9,193 nucleotides of DNA from an uncultured Eubacteriales bacterium (GCA_934486965.1 CAKSQP010000061.1:1-9193), one strand, 5' to 3'; positions 1 through 6,396 are shown, counted from the first letter of the stretch. Translations and numbers: made by a program. Notes: generated by a model not told the origin, from the sequence alone.

Positions 1-214
1 CGACGAAGTTTTCCCCGTCGAAAACGAAGAAGCGTTTGCGGCAGGCAGACTTATCGGCAAAAAGGAAGGCGTTCTTGTCGGAATTTCTTCGGGTGCTGCT
101 CTCCATGCGGCAATCGAAATTGCAAAACGTCCCGAAAACGAGGGCAAGACCGTTGTCGCGCTTCTCCCCGACACAGGCGACAGATATCTGTCGACAGCCC
201 TTTTTAACGAATAA
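1..214 (+). CDS. cysK: Cysteine synthase (O-acetylserine sulfhydrylase), C-terminal part
   Basis: This is the last 70 codons of a gene that begins before the window; the reading frame starts at base 2 and the stop TAA is at 212-214. The product is a PLP enzyme that makes L-cysteine from O-acetylserine and sulfide in the cytoplasm. Visible signatures are the GISSGAA segment, which in this fold type II family lies near the PLP phosphate and substrate pocket, and the closing LLPDTGDRYLST segment, which is very typical of CysK C-termini. The PLP-binding lysine lies upstream of the window and cannot be checked. CysK versus CysM or a cystathionine beta-synthase-like paralogue cannot be fully separated from the tail alone, though the wording of the tail favours CysK. 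The stop codon shares one base with the start of mnmA, so the two are almost certainly one transcript with coupled translation. Confidence 0.9.
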   Translation, partial: DEVFPVENEEAFAAGRLIGKKEGVLVGISSGAALHAAIEIAKRPENEGKTVVALLPDTGDRYLSTALFNE

Positions 215-1278
215 TGAAAAAGGCACTTATCGCCATGAGCGGCGGCGTGGATTCTTCCGTCGCCGCTTATCTCATGCAAAAAGCGGGATATGAATGTATC
301 GGCGTTACGATGCGGCTTTTTTCGAACGAAGACGCGGGAATTCCGAGAGAAAAGTCCTGCTGTTCGCTTGACGACGTCGAAGACGCGCGGCAGGTAGCAT
401 ACAGGCTCGGAATGAAATATTACGTTTTCAATTTTACCGACGGTTTCAAGGAAAAAGTCATCTCGAAATTCATTTCCGACTACGAAAACGGCAGAACGCC
501 GAACCCCTGTATCGACTGCAACAGATATCTGAAATTCGAAACACTTTTCCTGCGCGCAAAGGAACTCGGCTGTGAAAAAATCGACACGGGGCATTACGCG
601 AATATAGAAAAAGAGGGCGGCCGCTATCTCTTAAAGAAAGCCGCCGACCCCAAAAAAGACCAGAGTTATGTTTTATATTCATTGACGCAGGACGAACTTG
701 CCCATACCGCTTTCCCGCTCGGGGAAATGAACAAGGACGAAACGCGGAAAATTGCCGAAGAAAACGGGTTTTATAACGCGCAGAAACCCGACAGTCAGGA
801 TATCTGTTTCGTTCCCGACGGCGATTATGCGAAATTTATCAGAAATTATACGGGAAAGGACTATCCGTCGGGCGTTTTTACCGATAAAGACGGAAAAATT
901 CTCAGCAGACACAAGGGGATAATCGGCTACACGAAAGGACAGCGCAAAGGGCTCGGCATCTCCTCCGACGAACCGCTTTACGTCTGCGACATTCTGCCCG
1001 ATGAAAACCGAATCGTTCTCGGACGGAACGAAGACCTTTTCACAAAGGAAATTTCCGCCCGCGACGTGAATTTTATCGCCTTTGAAACTCCGCCCGAAGT
1101 TTTCAGGGCAAAGGTCAAGATAAGGTACCGTCAGCCCGAAACGCCCGCGACCGTTTTTGTAACGGGCGAAAAGGACGTAAAAATCGTCTTCGACGAACCG
1201 CAGAGAGCCGCGACAAAAGGTCAGGCGGCGGTCTTCTATGACGGAGACACCGTCCTCGGCGGCGGCGTGATTTGCTGA
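214..1278 (+). CDS. mnmA: tRNA-specific 2-thiouridylase MnmA
   Basis: The 354-residue protein has normal length for MnmA. The enzyme adenylates and then thiolates U34 at the wobble position of Lys, Glu and Gln tRNAs, taking sulfur from a cysteine desulfurase relay. The ATP pyrophosphatase P-loop SGGVDSS is at residues 9-15. The two family cysteines are seen as Cys102 in TPNPCIDCN and Cys198 in DSQDICF. An additional Cys99 makes a C-x2-C with Cys102, and Cys49-Cys50 occur in a KSCCSLDDVEDAR stretch. The C-terminal part (about 215-354) holds the GYTKGQRKGLGI segment and the usual beta-barrel. The start ATG at 214 overlaps the cysK stop as TAATG. No Shine-Dalgarno sequence is visible upstream, so translation probably depends on reinitiation after cysK. 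The N-terminus MKKALIAMSGG fits the family and supports this start. A hairpin terminator follows directly. Confidence 0.97.
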   Translation: MKKALIAMSGGVDSSVAAYLMQKAGYECIGVTMRLFSNEDAGIPREKSCCSLDDVEDARQVAYRLGMKYYVFNFTDGFKEKVISKFISDYENGRTPNPCIDCNRYLKFETLFLRAKELGCEKIDTGHYANIEKEGGRYLLKKAADPKKDQSYVLYSLTQDELAHTAFPLGEMNKDETRKIAEENGFYNAQKPDSQDICFVPDGDYAKFIRNYTGKDYPSGVFTDKDGKILSRHKGIIGYTKGQRKGLGISSDEPLYVCDILPDENRIVLGRNEDLFTKEISARDVNFIAFETPPEVFRAKVKIRYRQPETPATVFVTGEKDVKIVFDEPQRAATKGQAAVFYDGDTVLGGGVIC

Positions 1279-1284
1279 ATATCA

Positions 1285-1782
1285 TTAAAGGGAAGCGACT
1301 TTGTCGCTTCCCTTTTTCATATTCTGAGGTAACAGTCGGTATACTTCCGAAAAATCGGCAAGCCCCTCGCCGTCCTCAATCGTATACATAACTTTGTCCT
1401 GCGTATCAAACAGATACAGGGCAAAGGCAGACGGGCTGTATCCCGTTCCCGAAACAATTTCAAAGCCCTGAAACGTGCCGTACGTCATAACGGTATCCCC
1501 CGTCGCGTCGGGCGGAACTATCCTGTATAATTCATACCGTTCATCTGCTTTTCCGAGTTTTTCGACAGACCCGCCGTCTGCAATATATTCGGAGCACTCC
1601 TTGCTTTTGCAAAGAGCCGAAAAAGCCGCGACAACGTCGCCGATATCCGACTCTTCGGACAATGGCTCTGTCAAGGTTTTTATCGGCACCGCAGAAAACC
1701 TTTCATTATTGTTTTCGGCGCACCACGAAAAAAGAAGAATTCCGCAAAAAGCAATAAGAATAACCGCAAGTTTCCGTTTCAT
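1285..1782 (-). CDS. Small exported protein of unknown function, possibly a lipoprotein
   Basis: I do not recognise this 165-residue protein. It begins MKRK and has a hydrophobic stretch at about residues 5-20, a normal signal peptide or anchor layout, with Cys21 directly after it. The sequence LFSW-C is a poor lipobox because tryptophan sits at -1, so lipid attachment is uncertain. The mature part is acidic, with Cys58 and Cys63 in ALCKSKEC, followed by a beta-rich half (about 83-150) with many aromatic residues. The start is supported by AAAGGAGA seven bases upstream of the ATG. The upstream gap holds only weak TATA-like sequence, so its promoter is unclear; read-through from the sortase operon is possible. 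The final ten codons are formed by the mnmA terminator hairpin. Two near-identical hairpins bracket the gene. A real gene is likely because of the RBS and the secretion signal. Confidence 0.75.
   Translation of the reverse strand: MKRKLAVILIAFCGILLFSWCAENNNERFSAVPIKTLTEPLSEESDIGDVVAAFSALCKSKECSEYIADGGSVEKLGKADERYELYRIVPPDATGDTVMTYGTFQGFEIVSGTGYSPSAFALYLFDTQDKVMYTIEDGEGLADFSEVYRLLPQNMKKGSDKVASL
1287..1317 (+). terminator. Rho-independent terminator of cysK-mnmA
   Basis: A perfect 13-bp stem, AAAGGGAAGCGAC at 1287-1299 and GTCGCTTCCCTTT at 1303-1315, closes a 3-base loop and runs into a T5 tract at 1313-1317. It starts nine bases after the mnmA stop. On the minus strand the same hairpin is also the 3' end of the convergent small gene, whose last codons lie inside the stem. 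There it is followed only by TTTAATGATATT, so it should terminate less strongly in that direction. Confidence 0.9.
1289..1313. repeat. 25-base hairpin repeat, copy 1
   Basis: AGGGAAGCGA, three variable bases (CTT), then TGTCGCTTCCCT. It matches the copy at 1868-1892 at 22 of 25 positions, and all three differences are in the loop region. In this copy it is the core of the mnmA terminator. Confidence 0.85.
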
Positions 1783-1865
1783 AAGTTCTCCTTTCGGATA
1801 TCCGAACTGTTCACAGGCATTTTCTCTTTACATATATACTACACCGGAAAAGAACGGTAATTGCA

Positions 1866-1902
1866 ACAGGGAAGCGATAATGTCGCTTCCCTGTATGTTT
1901 TT
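1866..1902 (-). terminator. Hairpin after the sortase operon, probable terminator
   Basis: A 12-bp perfect stem, ACAGGGAAGCGA at 1866-1877 and TCGCTTCCCTGT at 1883-1894, with a 5-base loop, begins seven bases past the sortase stop codon. On the minus strand the stem is followed by TGCAATTACC, which is a weak U-tract. On the plus strand a T5 run (1898-1902) follows after three bases. Termination of the transketolase-sortase operon is the likely role, possibly leaky enough to let transcripts reach the small gene downstream. Confidence 0.6.
1868..1892. repeat. 25-base hairpin repeat, copy 2
   Basis: AGGGAAGCGA, three variable bases (TAA), then TGTCGCTTCCCT, the same 25-base layout as the copy at 1289-1313, 579 bases away. 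Because the element is nearly self-complementary, direct and inverted orientation cannot be told apart except by the loop. Confidence 0.85.
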
Positions 1903-2788
1903 ATTCGGTTGCCGTTTCGCGTTTTACGGAAGTTATCAGTTTCGCATGGACCGCGACCCTGACGTCTTCGTTGAGCGATTTGCAGGTCGACAGGGTCATT
2001 ATCCTGTCGTCCTTTGTAAACTCGAATTTCGTAAAACACTTGAGTTGGTCCTGACTCTGGACCCTGTTTGCGTATTCGAGGAATTCGGCGTCGTTTTTGA
2101 ATTCCGTCTGCCAGTAGTTATCGTAGACGGTCGTTTCGTGCCATGAGAAAATTTCCCAGACCGAATCTTCGTACGGAGTGCTTATCTTGATATAGTGGCT
2201 GTCGGCGCTTTCCTGCCATGCCTTATCATTATTGAGATTTTTAAGCCCTCCGAACATCTTGTAACTGCGGGCGTGACCGTAGATGAGCAGATTTCGGTTT
2301 TCCGTTATATCGCTGCCGTTGCAGGCGTCGGATATATAGACCCAGCCGTTGTCGCTTTTCCTGCCGTAAAAATCGTGGGACAGATAATAGTTCTGCTCAT
2401 TTTTATCCGAAAGGTCTTTCCAGAGGAGCGGAAGTTCTATCGGAAGCCCTTTTGAAGAAGTTTCGCAGGGCATATAAAACCAGCCGACGGTATCGGAATT
2501 CACAGAAGTGAACGCCGAAAAGTCGCCGAGCGAGTAGATCGCTTTCGGGTCGGTCTCGTCGGAATCTCCGTCTCCCGCGCCGTTTTCCTTTTTATCTATC
2601 GGTTTTAAGGAAAGAACGCCGCTTATCGTTTCGGAGGTTTCGCGGTCGGAAAGCAGATCCTTTACTATAAAGAACAGAGAAACGGCGAATACTGCTGCAA
2701 AAAAGACGATAAGAACGGTATATATCCAGCCGTTTTTCTTTTTTATCGGAGTTTCCTCCTTATATCGCGTAGGTCTGTACTTTTTCAT
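1901..2788 (-). CDS. srtB: Class B sortase
   Basis: The 295-residue protein is a membrane-anchored cysteine transpeptidase. It should cut a sorting signal in an exported protein and attach that protein to cell wall or to another protein outside the cell. The layout is a basic cytoplasmic N-terminus (1-19), one membrane segment (about 20-43), a charged Asp/Glu/Gly-rich linker (about 62-80), and the sortase barrel. The catalytic triad is visible: His172 in IYGHARS, Cys269 in TLSTC and Arg277 in DVRVAVHAKL. The MFGGLKN segment just after the histidine is typical of class B. The ATG follows AAGGAAAA, which overlaps the stop codon of the transketolase C-terminal gene (gap of 8 bases), so it is translated as the last gene of that operon. 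No sorting-signal substrate is encoded in the window, and the specific role is unknown. Confidence 0.93.
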   Translation of the reverse strand: MKKYRPTRYKEETPIKKKNGWIYTVLIVFFAAVFAVSLFFIVKDLLSDRETSETISGVLSLKPIDKKENGAGDGDSDETDPKAIYSLGDFSAFTSVNSDTVGWFYMPCETSSKGLPIELPLLWKDLSDKNEQNYYLSHDFYGRKSDNGWVYISDACNGSDITENRNLLIYGHARSYKMFGGLKNLNNDKAWQESADSHYIKISTPYEDSVWEIFSWHETTVYDNYWQTEFKNDAEFLEYANRVQSQDQLKCFTKFEFTKDDRIMTLSTCKSLNEDVRVAVHAKLITSVKRETATE

Positions 2789-2796
2789 AATTTTCC

Positions 2797-3771
2797 TTAG
2801 AATTCGGCGTTTATCGCATCGAGAAATTCGGGATATTTTTCAGCGACTATCGCTTTTGCAACGCCCTTTGCGTCAAGGCCGTATTTTGCAAGGACGTCTG
2901 CCGCCTTGCCCGATTTTCCGAATCTGTCGCCCGAACCGAGGCGGAGAACTCTGACTCTTTCGGGGATATCCAGAGAGGTCAGTGTCTCGCAGACCGCGGA
3001 ACCGAAACCGCCGATATTGTTATGATCTTCAAGAGTTATTATCATCGAAGCGTCTTTTACCGCTTCTTTGACGGCATCGACAGCAAAAGGCTTTATCGAC
3101 GGAACGTCTATGACCTTGAGATTTATATGGAATTTTGCGAGCATTTCCCTTACTTTCATCGCGGTCTCATAAAAAGCGCCTGTATACATAAGAGTTATGT
3201 TTTCACCGTCGGCGACCTTTTTATAACAGCCGGGAGTAAAGACGAAACTGTCGTCGTAGACAACGGGGACCGCAAGTCTTCCCGCTCTGATATAAACGGG
3301 GCCGTTATATTCGCACGCAAATTTAAGCGCCGCTTTCATCTGATAAGCGTCGGACGGCGAGATGACGACCATTCCGGGGATCGCTCTCATCAGAGCAAGG
3401 TCTTCGAGGCACTGGTGGGTCGCGCCGTCTTCGCCGACGGTAAGCCCTGCGTGGGTCGCGACTATCTTGACGTTCGTATGCGGATATGCTATCGAATTTC
3501 TTATCTGTTCATACGCTCTTCCTGCGGCAAACATTGCGAAAGTAGAAGCGAAAACTATCTTTCCGCAGGTCGCCATTCCCGAAGCGACGGACATCATATT
3601 CGCCTCGGCAATTCCGCATTCGATAAATCTTTCGGGGAATTTCTTCGCGAATATTTCGGTCTTGGTCGACTTTGAAAGGTCGGCGTCAAGAACATAGAGG
3701 TTATCGTATTTTTCGCCGAGTTCGGCAAGAGTTTCGCCGTAAGCGTCTCTTAATGCTTTCATTTCCGACAT
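2797..3771 (-). CDS. Transketolase, C-terminal subunit
   Basis: The 324-residue protein carries the pyrimidine-binding and C-terminal domains of a split transketolase. With the N-terminal subunit it forms the TPP enzyme that moves two-carbon units between sugar phosphates in the non-oxidative pentose phosphate pathway. The conserved glutamate that activates TPP is seen as Glu56 in ECGIAEANM. The substrate-side segment THAGLTVGEDGATHQ lies at 106-120, and the C-terminal domain occupies about 190-324. DXS is unlikely because that enzyme is a single long chain; a split dihydroxyacetone synthase-like activity cannot be excluded. The start codon lies one base after the stop of the N-terminal gene, and its GGAGG ribosome binding site sits in that gene's last codons, so subunit amounts are probably coupled. 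Confidence 0.95.
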   Translation of the reverse strand: MSEMKALRDAYGETLAELGEKYDNLYVLDADLSKSTKTEIFAKKFPERFIECGIAEANMMSVASGMATCGKIVFASTFAMFAAGRAYEQIRNSIAYPHTNVKIVATHAGLTVGEDGATHQCLEDLALMRAIPGMVVISPSDAYQMKAALKFACEYNGPVYIRAGRLAVPVVYDDSFVFTPGCYKKVADGENITLMYTGAFYETAMKVREMLAKFHINLKVIDVPSIKPFAVDAVKEAVKDASMIITLEDHNNIGGFGSAVCETLTSLDIPERVRVLRLGSGDRFGKSGKAADVLAKYGLDAKGVAKAIVAEKYPEFLDAINAEF

Positions 3772-3772
3772 C

Positions 3773-4576
3773 TTATTCTACCTCCTTTATTGCCTTTTCG
3801 TATTCTTCTTTGTTGGGTGCTTTACCGTGCCACGACGGATCTCCCTCCATGAAAGAAATACCGCTTCCCTTGGTGGAGTGGGAAATGATGACGGAAGGTC
3901 TGCCGTCCTTGTGTTCCCTTACCCAATCGAAGGCTCTCTTTATGAAATACTGATTTTCGCCGTCGGTCTCGATAACGTCGAAGCCGAAATCCTCAAACTT
4001 CTTGTTGAACGGTTTCGGGCTCATAACGTCGTCGATCTTGCCGTCTATCTGCAGGTCGTTGTGGTCGACGATAACAACGAGGTTGTCAAGTCCGTAATGT
4101 CCCGCAAACATGAGCGCTTCCCAGACCTGACCCTCTTCGAGTTCGCCGTCGCCGAGGATAGCAAAAACTCTGTAAGGTCTGTTTTCTTTCTTGCCGACAA
4201 GAGCCATGCCGCAGGCGGCGGAAATGCCCTGTCCGAGAGAACCCGAAGACATATCGACGCCCTTGATCTTTTTCATATCGGGGTGTCCTTCAAGGTAACT
4301 GTCAATACTTCTGAACGTTTTGAGATCCTTTTCGGGGATATAGCCCTTGAGCGCAAGCGCCGCGTAAAGAGCGGGGCAGGCGTGTCCTTTCGAAAGGACG
4401 AGACGGTCGCGGTCGGGGTCGTCCGCCTTATCCGCGGAAACGTTCATTTCTTCGTTATAAAGATATGCGAGGATATCCGTGACGGAAAGAGATCCGCCGG
4501 GGTGTCCGCTTTGAGCGTAATAAACTTCGTCGAGAATGAGCCGACGCATTTTTTTAGCAAAATCAACAGTGTTCAT
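3773..4576 (-). CDS. Transketolase, N-terminal (TPP-binding) subunit
   Basis: The 267-residue protein is the diphosphate-binding half of the split transketolase, partner of the gene just downstream. Visible motifs are SGHPGG at 23-28, SKGHACPALY from 62, and the TPP/Mg motif GDGELEEGQ from 142 ending in Asn173 (VDHNDLQIDG). The frame stays open for 20 codons further upstream, but I place the start at 4576. There the ATG gives MNTVDFAKK, a normal family N-terminus, and is preceded by AAAGGGG. The longer version would begin upstream of the transcription start expected from the promoter at 4608-4636. It is the first gene of a three-gene minus-strand operon that ends with the sortase. Confidence 0.95.
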   Translation of the reverse strand: MNTVDFAKKMRRLILDEVYYAQSGHPGGSLSVTDILAYLYNEEMNVSADKADDPDRDRLVLSKGHACPALYAALALKGYIPEKDLKTFRSIDSYLEGHPDMKKIKGVDMSSGSLGQGISAACGMALVGKKENRPYRVFAILGDGELEEGQVWEALMFAGHYGLDNLVVIVDHNDLQIDGKIDDVMSPKPFNKKFEDFGFDVIETDGENQYFIKRAFDWVREHKDGRPSVIISHSTKGSGISFMEGDPSWHGKAPNKEEYEKAIKEVE

Positions 4577-4607
4577 AATTTGCCCCTTTCGGAAAATTCT
4601 TAATTTC

Positions 4608-4636
4608 ATTATACATAATAATATCCGAAAAATCAA
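4608..4636 (-). promoter_or_regulatory. Promoter of the transketolase-sortase operon
   Basis: On the minus strand, TTGATT (4636-4631), a 17-base spacer and a perfect TATAAT (4613-4608). The expected transcript start is near 4601, giving a leader of about 25 bases with AAAGGGG before the ATG at 4576. Confidence 0.85.
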
Positions 4637-4662
4637 TAGTTTTTCCGTTTGTTCTTTTTTTT

Positions 4663-4676
4663 AACATAATTATGTT
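4663..4676. promoter_or_regulatory. 14-bp palindrome, candidate operator
   Basis: AACATAATTATGTT is a perfect inverted repeat with no spacer. Its last two bases are the first two of the -35 box of the PAP2 promoter, and it lies 27 bases upstream of the -35 box of the divergent transketolase promoter. A dimeric repressor bound here would block the PAP2 promoter. It does not match a regulator site I can name; by chance, AT-rich DNA does produce some palindromes. Confidence 0.4.
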
Positions 4677-4703
4677 GACAAAAATTTCGCCCGATGATAT
4701 TAT
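4675..4703 (+). promoter_or_regulatory. Promoter of the PAP2 / AlbA_2-like gene pair
   Basis: A perfect TTGACA (4675-4680), a 17-base spacer and TATTAT (4698-4703). The predicted start near 4710 would leave a leader of only about 14 bases, just enough to hold the AAGGAG (4711-4716) before the ATG at 4724. Confidence 0.85.
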
Positions 4704-4723
4704 ATTGAAAAAGGAGTGATATT

Positions 4724-5296
4724 ATGGACGCGATAACCGCATGGGACCTCTCTGTCCTTCATTTCGTCGAAAACAATTTTCAGAATCCGTTTCTGACTTT
4801 TTTCTTCAAAATTTTCACCTACGCCTCGGAAACGGGAATTATATGGATAGCGTTCGCGCTCCTTCTGCTTATTTCGAAAAAATACAGAAAACAGGGCTTT
4901 TTCGCGGCTGTCGCCCTTGTTCTCTGCCTTTTGATCGTAAATTTAGCGGTGAAAAACATCGTCGCCCGCCCGCGACCTTTTGCAATCGACGAATTTTCTC
5001 TCTTAATAAAGCGCCCCGGCGAATTTTCGTTCCCGTCGGGACACGCGACCGTTTCTTTCTGCGGAGCGCTCTTCCTTTCGCTCACGAATAAAAAATGGGC
5101 TGTTCCCGCGTATACAGTCGCCGTCCTTACCGCTTTTTCGAGAATATATTTTACCGTCCACTACCCCACCGACGTTTTTGCGGGAATGATATTCGGCACC
5201 GTAATCGCTCTTATCGCATATTTCTTCTGCAAAATCCTTGAAAAGAAAACGGGGCTTTTCGAAACCCGGTTTTTCAATACGGAGAAAACGAAATGA
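4724..5296 (+). CDS. PAP2-family membrane phosphatase
   Basis: The 190-residue integral membrane protein has the complete acid phosphatase signature of the PAP2 superfamily. This is K-x6-R-P at Lys77-Pro85 (KNIVARPRP), PSGH at 104-107, and S-R-x5-H-x3-D at Ser139-Asp150 (SRIYFTVHYPTD), with His107 and His146 as the expected catalytic pair. About five or six hydrophobic segments are visible, with the active-site motifs facing the outside in known relatives. Such enzymes remove phosphate from undecaprenyl pyrophosphate (BcrC type), phosphatidylglycerol phosphate or phosphatidate; the sequence does not decide which. A BcrC-like role in recycling the cell-wall lipid carrier is plausible. AAGGAG seven bases upstream supports the start. 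It overlaps the next gene by ATGA, so the two are translationally coupled. Confidence 0.95.
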   Translation: MDAITAWDLSVLHFVENNFQNPFLTFFFKIFTYASETGIIWIAFALLLLISKKYRKQGFFAAVALVLCLLIVNLAVKNIVARPRPFAIDEFSLLIKRPGEFSFPSGHATVSFCGALFLSLTNKKWAVPAYTVAVLTAFSRIYFTVHYPTDVFAGMIFGTVIALIAYFFCKILEKKTGLFETRFFNTEKTK

Positions 5297-6360
5297 GAAG
5301 AAAAGCGCACGTCGTAATGATAAACTGCGACGAATCCCCATTTTTCAAAAAAGAAATTCTCACCGCGGCTATCGCGATCTCGAATTCGGGCGGCGGAGTT
5401 ATCTTTGCCGAGGGAGAACGTCTTGCCGACGGGAAAATGCGGCGCGAAATATCAAATTACGTCGCCGAAAACTCAAATCCGCCCGTCTTCATGCTTTCGG
5501 ACGTTCTCTTTCCCGAAACTCACCTTAAATTCACGGTGCCTGCGGCGGATATGCATTCCGCGACACCGCGGGGTATCGCTTTCGGGATAGGAAAGGACGG
5601 CGCTCCGACAAGGCTCTTTCCCGCAATGACCGTAAAAAGCGAAGACTCGAAAATAACCGTGGACGAAGACTTTTCCGTCACTTTCGACAAAAGGACCGTC
5701 GAAAAGGTCGCCGGAAAACTTGCCGCAGGAAGAAAATACAAAGATATCGACCGTTTCGGCGAAGACGTCGTCTGCGCGGTCTTCGGAGCGGTAAAATACG
5801 ACGGAAAGCGTCTTTTGCCGACGGCGTGGGGCGTCCAGATATTCGGCAAGGAAGACGCCGTACATGACCTTTGCCCCTACATCGGGGCGGTATATTCCCT
5901 TTACGGACCGAAAAGAGAAAAACTGAAAACCGTCTCTTTCGAAAACGTAAACCTGTTTTCGCAAAGAGAAAAGATATATTACGAAACAGTAAAAGACAGC
6001 CCCGAATGCCGCAGGCAGAAAGACTTTTTCTTTATTTTCTCACATGCATATTTCTCGGCGCTCGCCCTGCGGGACACCGAAAAGCAGTCGCCGATACGGG
6101 TATTTAACCGCAACGGGAAAATCGAGATAACCTTTCCGATGAAAAAGACAAAGGAAAAGGATTTCGGTTCGGAAAAATCGGTCTTTTCAAAGGACATGGG
6201 CAAAATTCTCAAGGCGTTCGGAGAGCCGTTTTTCGTCGCGGGTTCGCGGGAGGAAACGCAGGACAGGCTTTACGACGCGCGCCTCTTTCCGATGACCGTC
6301 GAAAAGAGAGAATATTTCGGAAAAATCACGGTGGATTTCAAGCATAAACTCAAAAAATAA
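5293..6360 (+). CDS. Uncharacterised protein, possibly a divergent AlbA_2/Schlafen-type protein
   Basis: The 355-residue soluble protein has no signal peptide or membrane segment. Two parts recall the AlbA_2 (Schlafen-like, COG2865) family. Near the N-terminus, FKKEILTAAIAISNSGGGVIF (residues 18-38) resembles the family pattern of an Ala-Ile-Ala-Asn-then-GG strand. Near the C-terminus, HAYFSALALRD (251-261), then IRVFNRNGKIEITFP (268-282), resembles the segment where relatives have an Ala-Leu-x-His-Arg-Asp motif followed by RIEI-NPG. The HRD-type triplet is altered to LRD and the NPG is not kept, so this is a distant match made by eye. Other parts, including a TPRGIAFGIG segment at 91-100, are unfamiliar. 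The start overlaps the PAP2 stop by 4 bases (ATGA). A strong bidirectional terminator follows directly. Function unknown; nucleic-acid or nucleotide binding is inference only. Confidence 0.8.
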   Translation: MRRKAHVVMINCDESPFFKKEILTAAIAISNSGGGVIFAEGERLADGKMRREISNYVAENSNPPVFMLSDVLFPETHLKFTVPAADMHSATPRGIAFGIGKDGAPTRLFPAMTVKSEDSKITVDEDFSVTFDKRTVEKVAGKLAAGRKYKDIDRFGEDVVCAVFGAVKYDGKRLLPTAWGVQIFGKEDAVHDLCPYIGAVYSLYGPKREKLKTVSFENVNLFSQREKIYYETVKDSPECRRQKDFFFIFSHAYFSALALRDTEKQSPIRVFNRNGKIEITFPMKKTKEKDFGSEKSVFSKDMGKILKAFGEPFFVAGSREETQDRLYDARLFPMTVEKREYFGKITVDFKHKLKK

Positions 6361-6363
6361 CGT

Positions 6364-6392
6364 AAAAAGCGCAGGAATTCCTGCGCTTTTTT
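6364..6392. terminator. Bidirectional terminator between convergent genes
   Basis: A perfect 28-base palindrome (6364-6391): A5, then GCGCAGG, AATT, CCTGCGC, then T6 (6387-6392). It begins four bases past the stop of the upstream plus-strand gene and ends five bases before the stop of the convergent DUF1003 gene. U-tracts are present on both strands. Confidence 0.93.
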
Positions 6393-6396
6393 CACA

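Noticed and set aside
1475..2146. Long plus-strand open frame across the small exported protein and sortase genes.
   Set aside because: It lies antisense to two genes with ribosome binding sites and, for the sortase, a catalytic triad. It has no RBS and crosses a hairpin terminator; its composition is that of a reverse-strand shadow.
3827..4603. Plus-strand open frame of 258 codons opposite the transketolase N-terminal gene.
   Set aside because: The minus strand encodes a clear TPP-binding protein; the frame is an effect of codon bias. The same applies to the open frame at 3022-3675.
4577..4636. Earlier start for the transketolase N-terminal subunit at 4636.
   Set aside because: It would add 20 unconserved residues, lacks an RBS, and lies across the promoter upstream of the expected transcript start. 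The ATG at 4576 has AAAGGGG and a normal N-terminus.
5473..5964. Minus-strand open frames opposite the AlbA_2-like gene.
   Set aside because: There is no RBS, no recognisable domain, and the plus-strand gene has start, coupling and terminator evidence.
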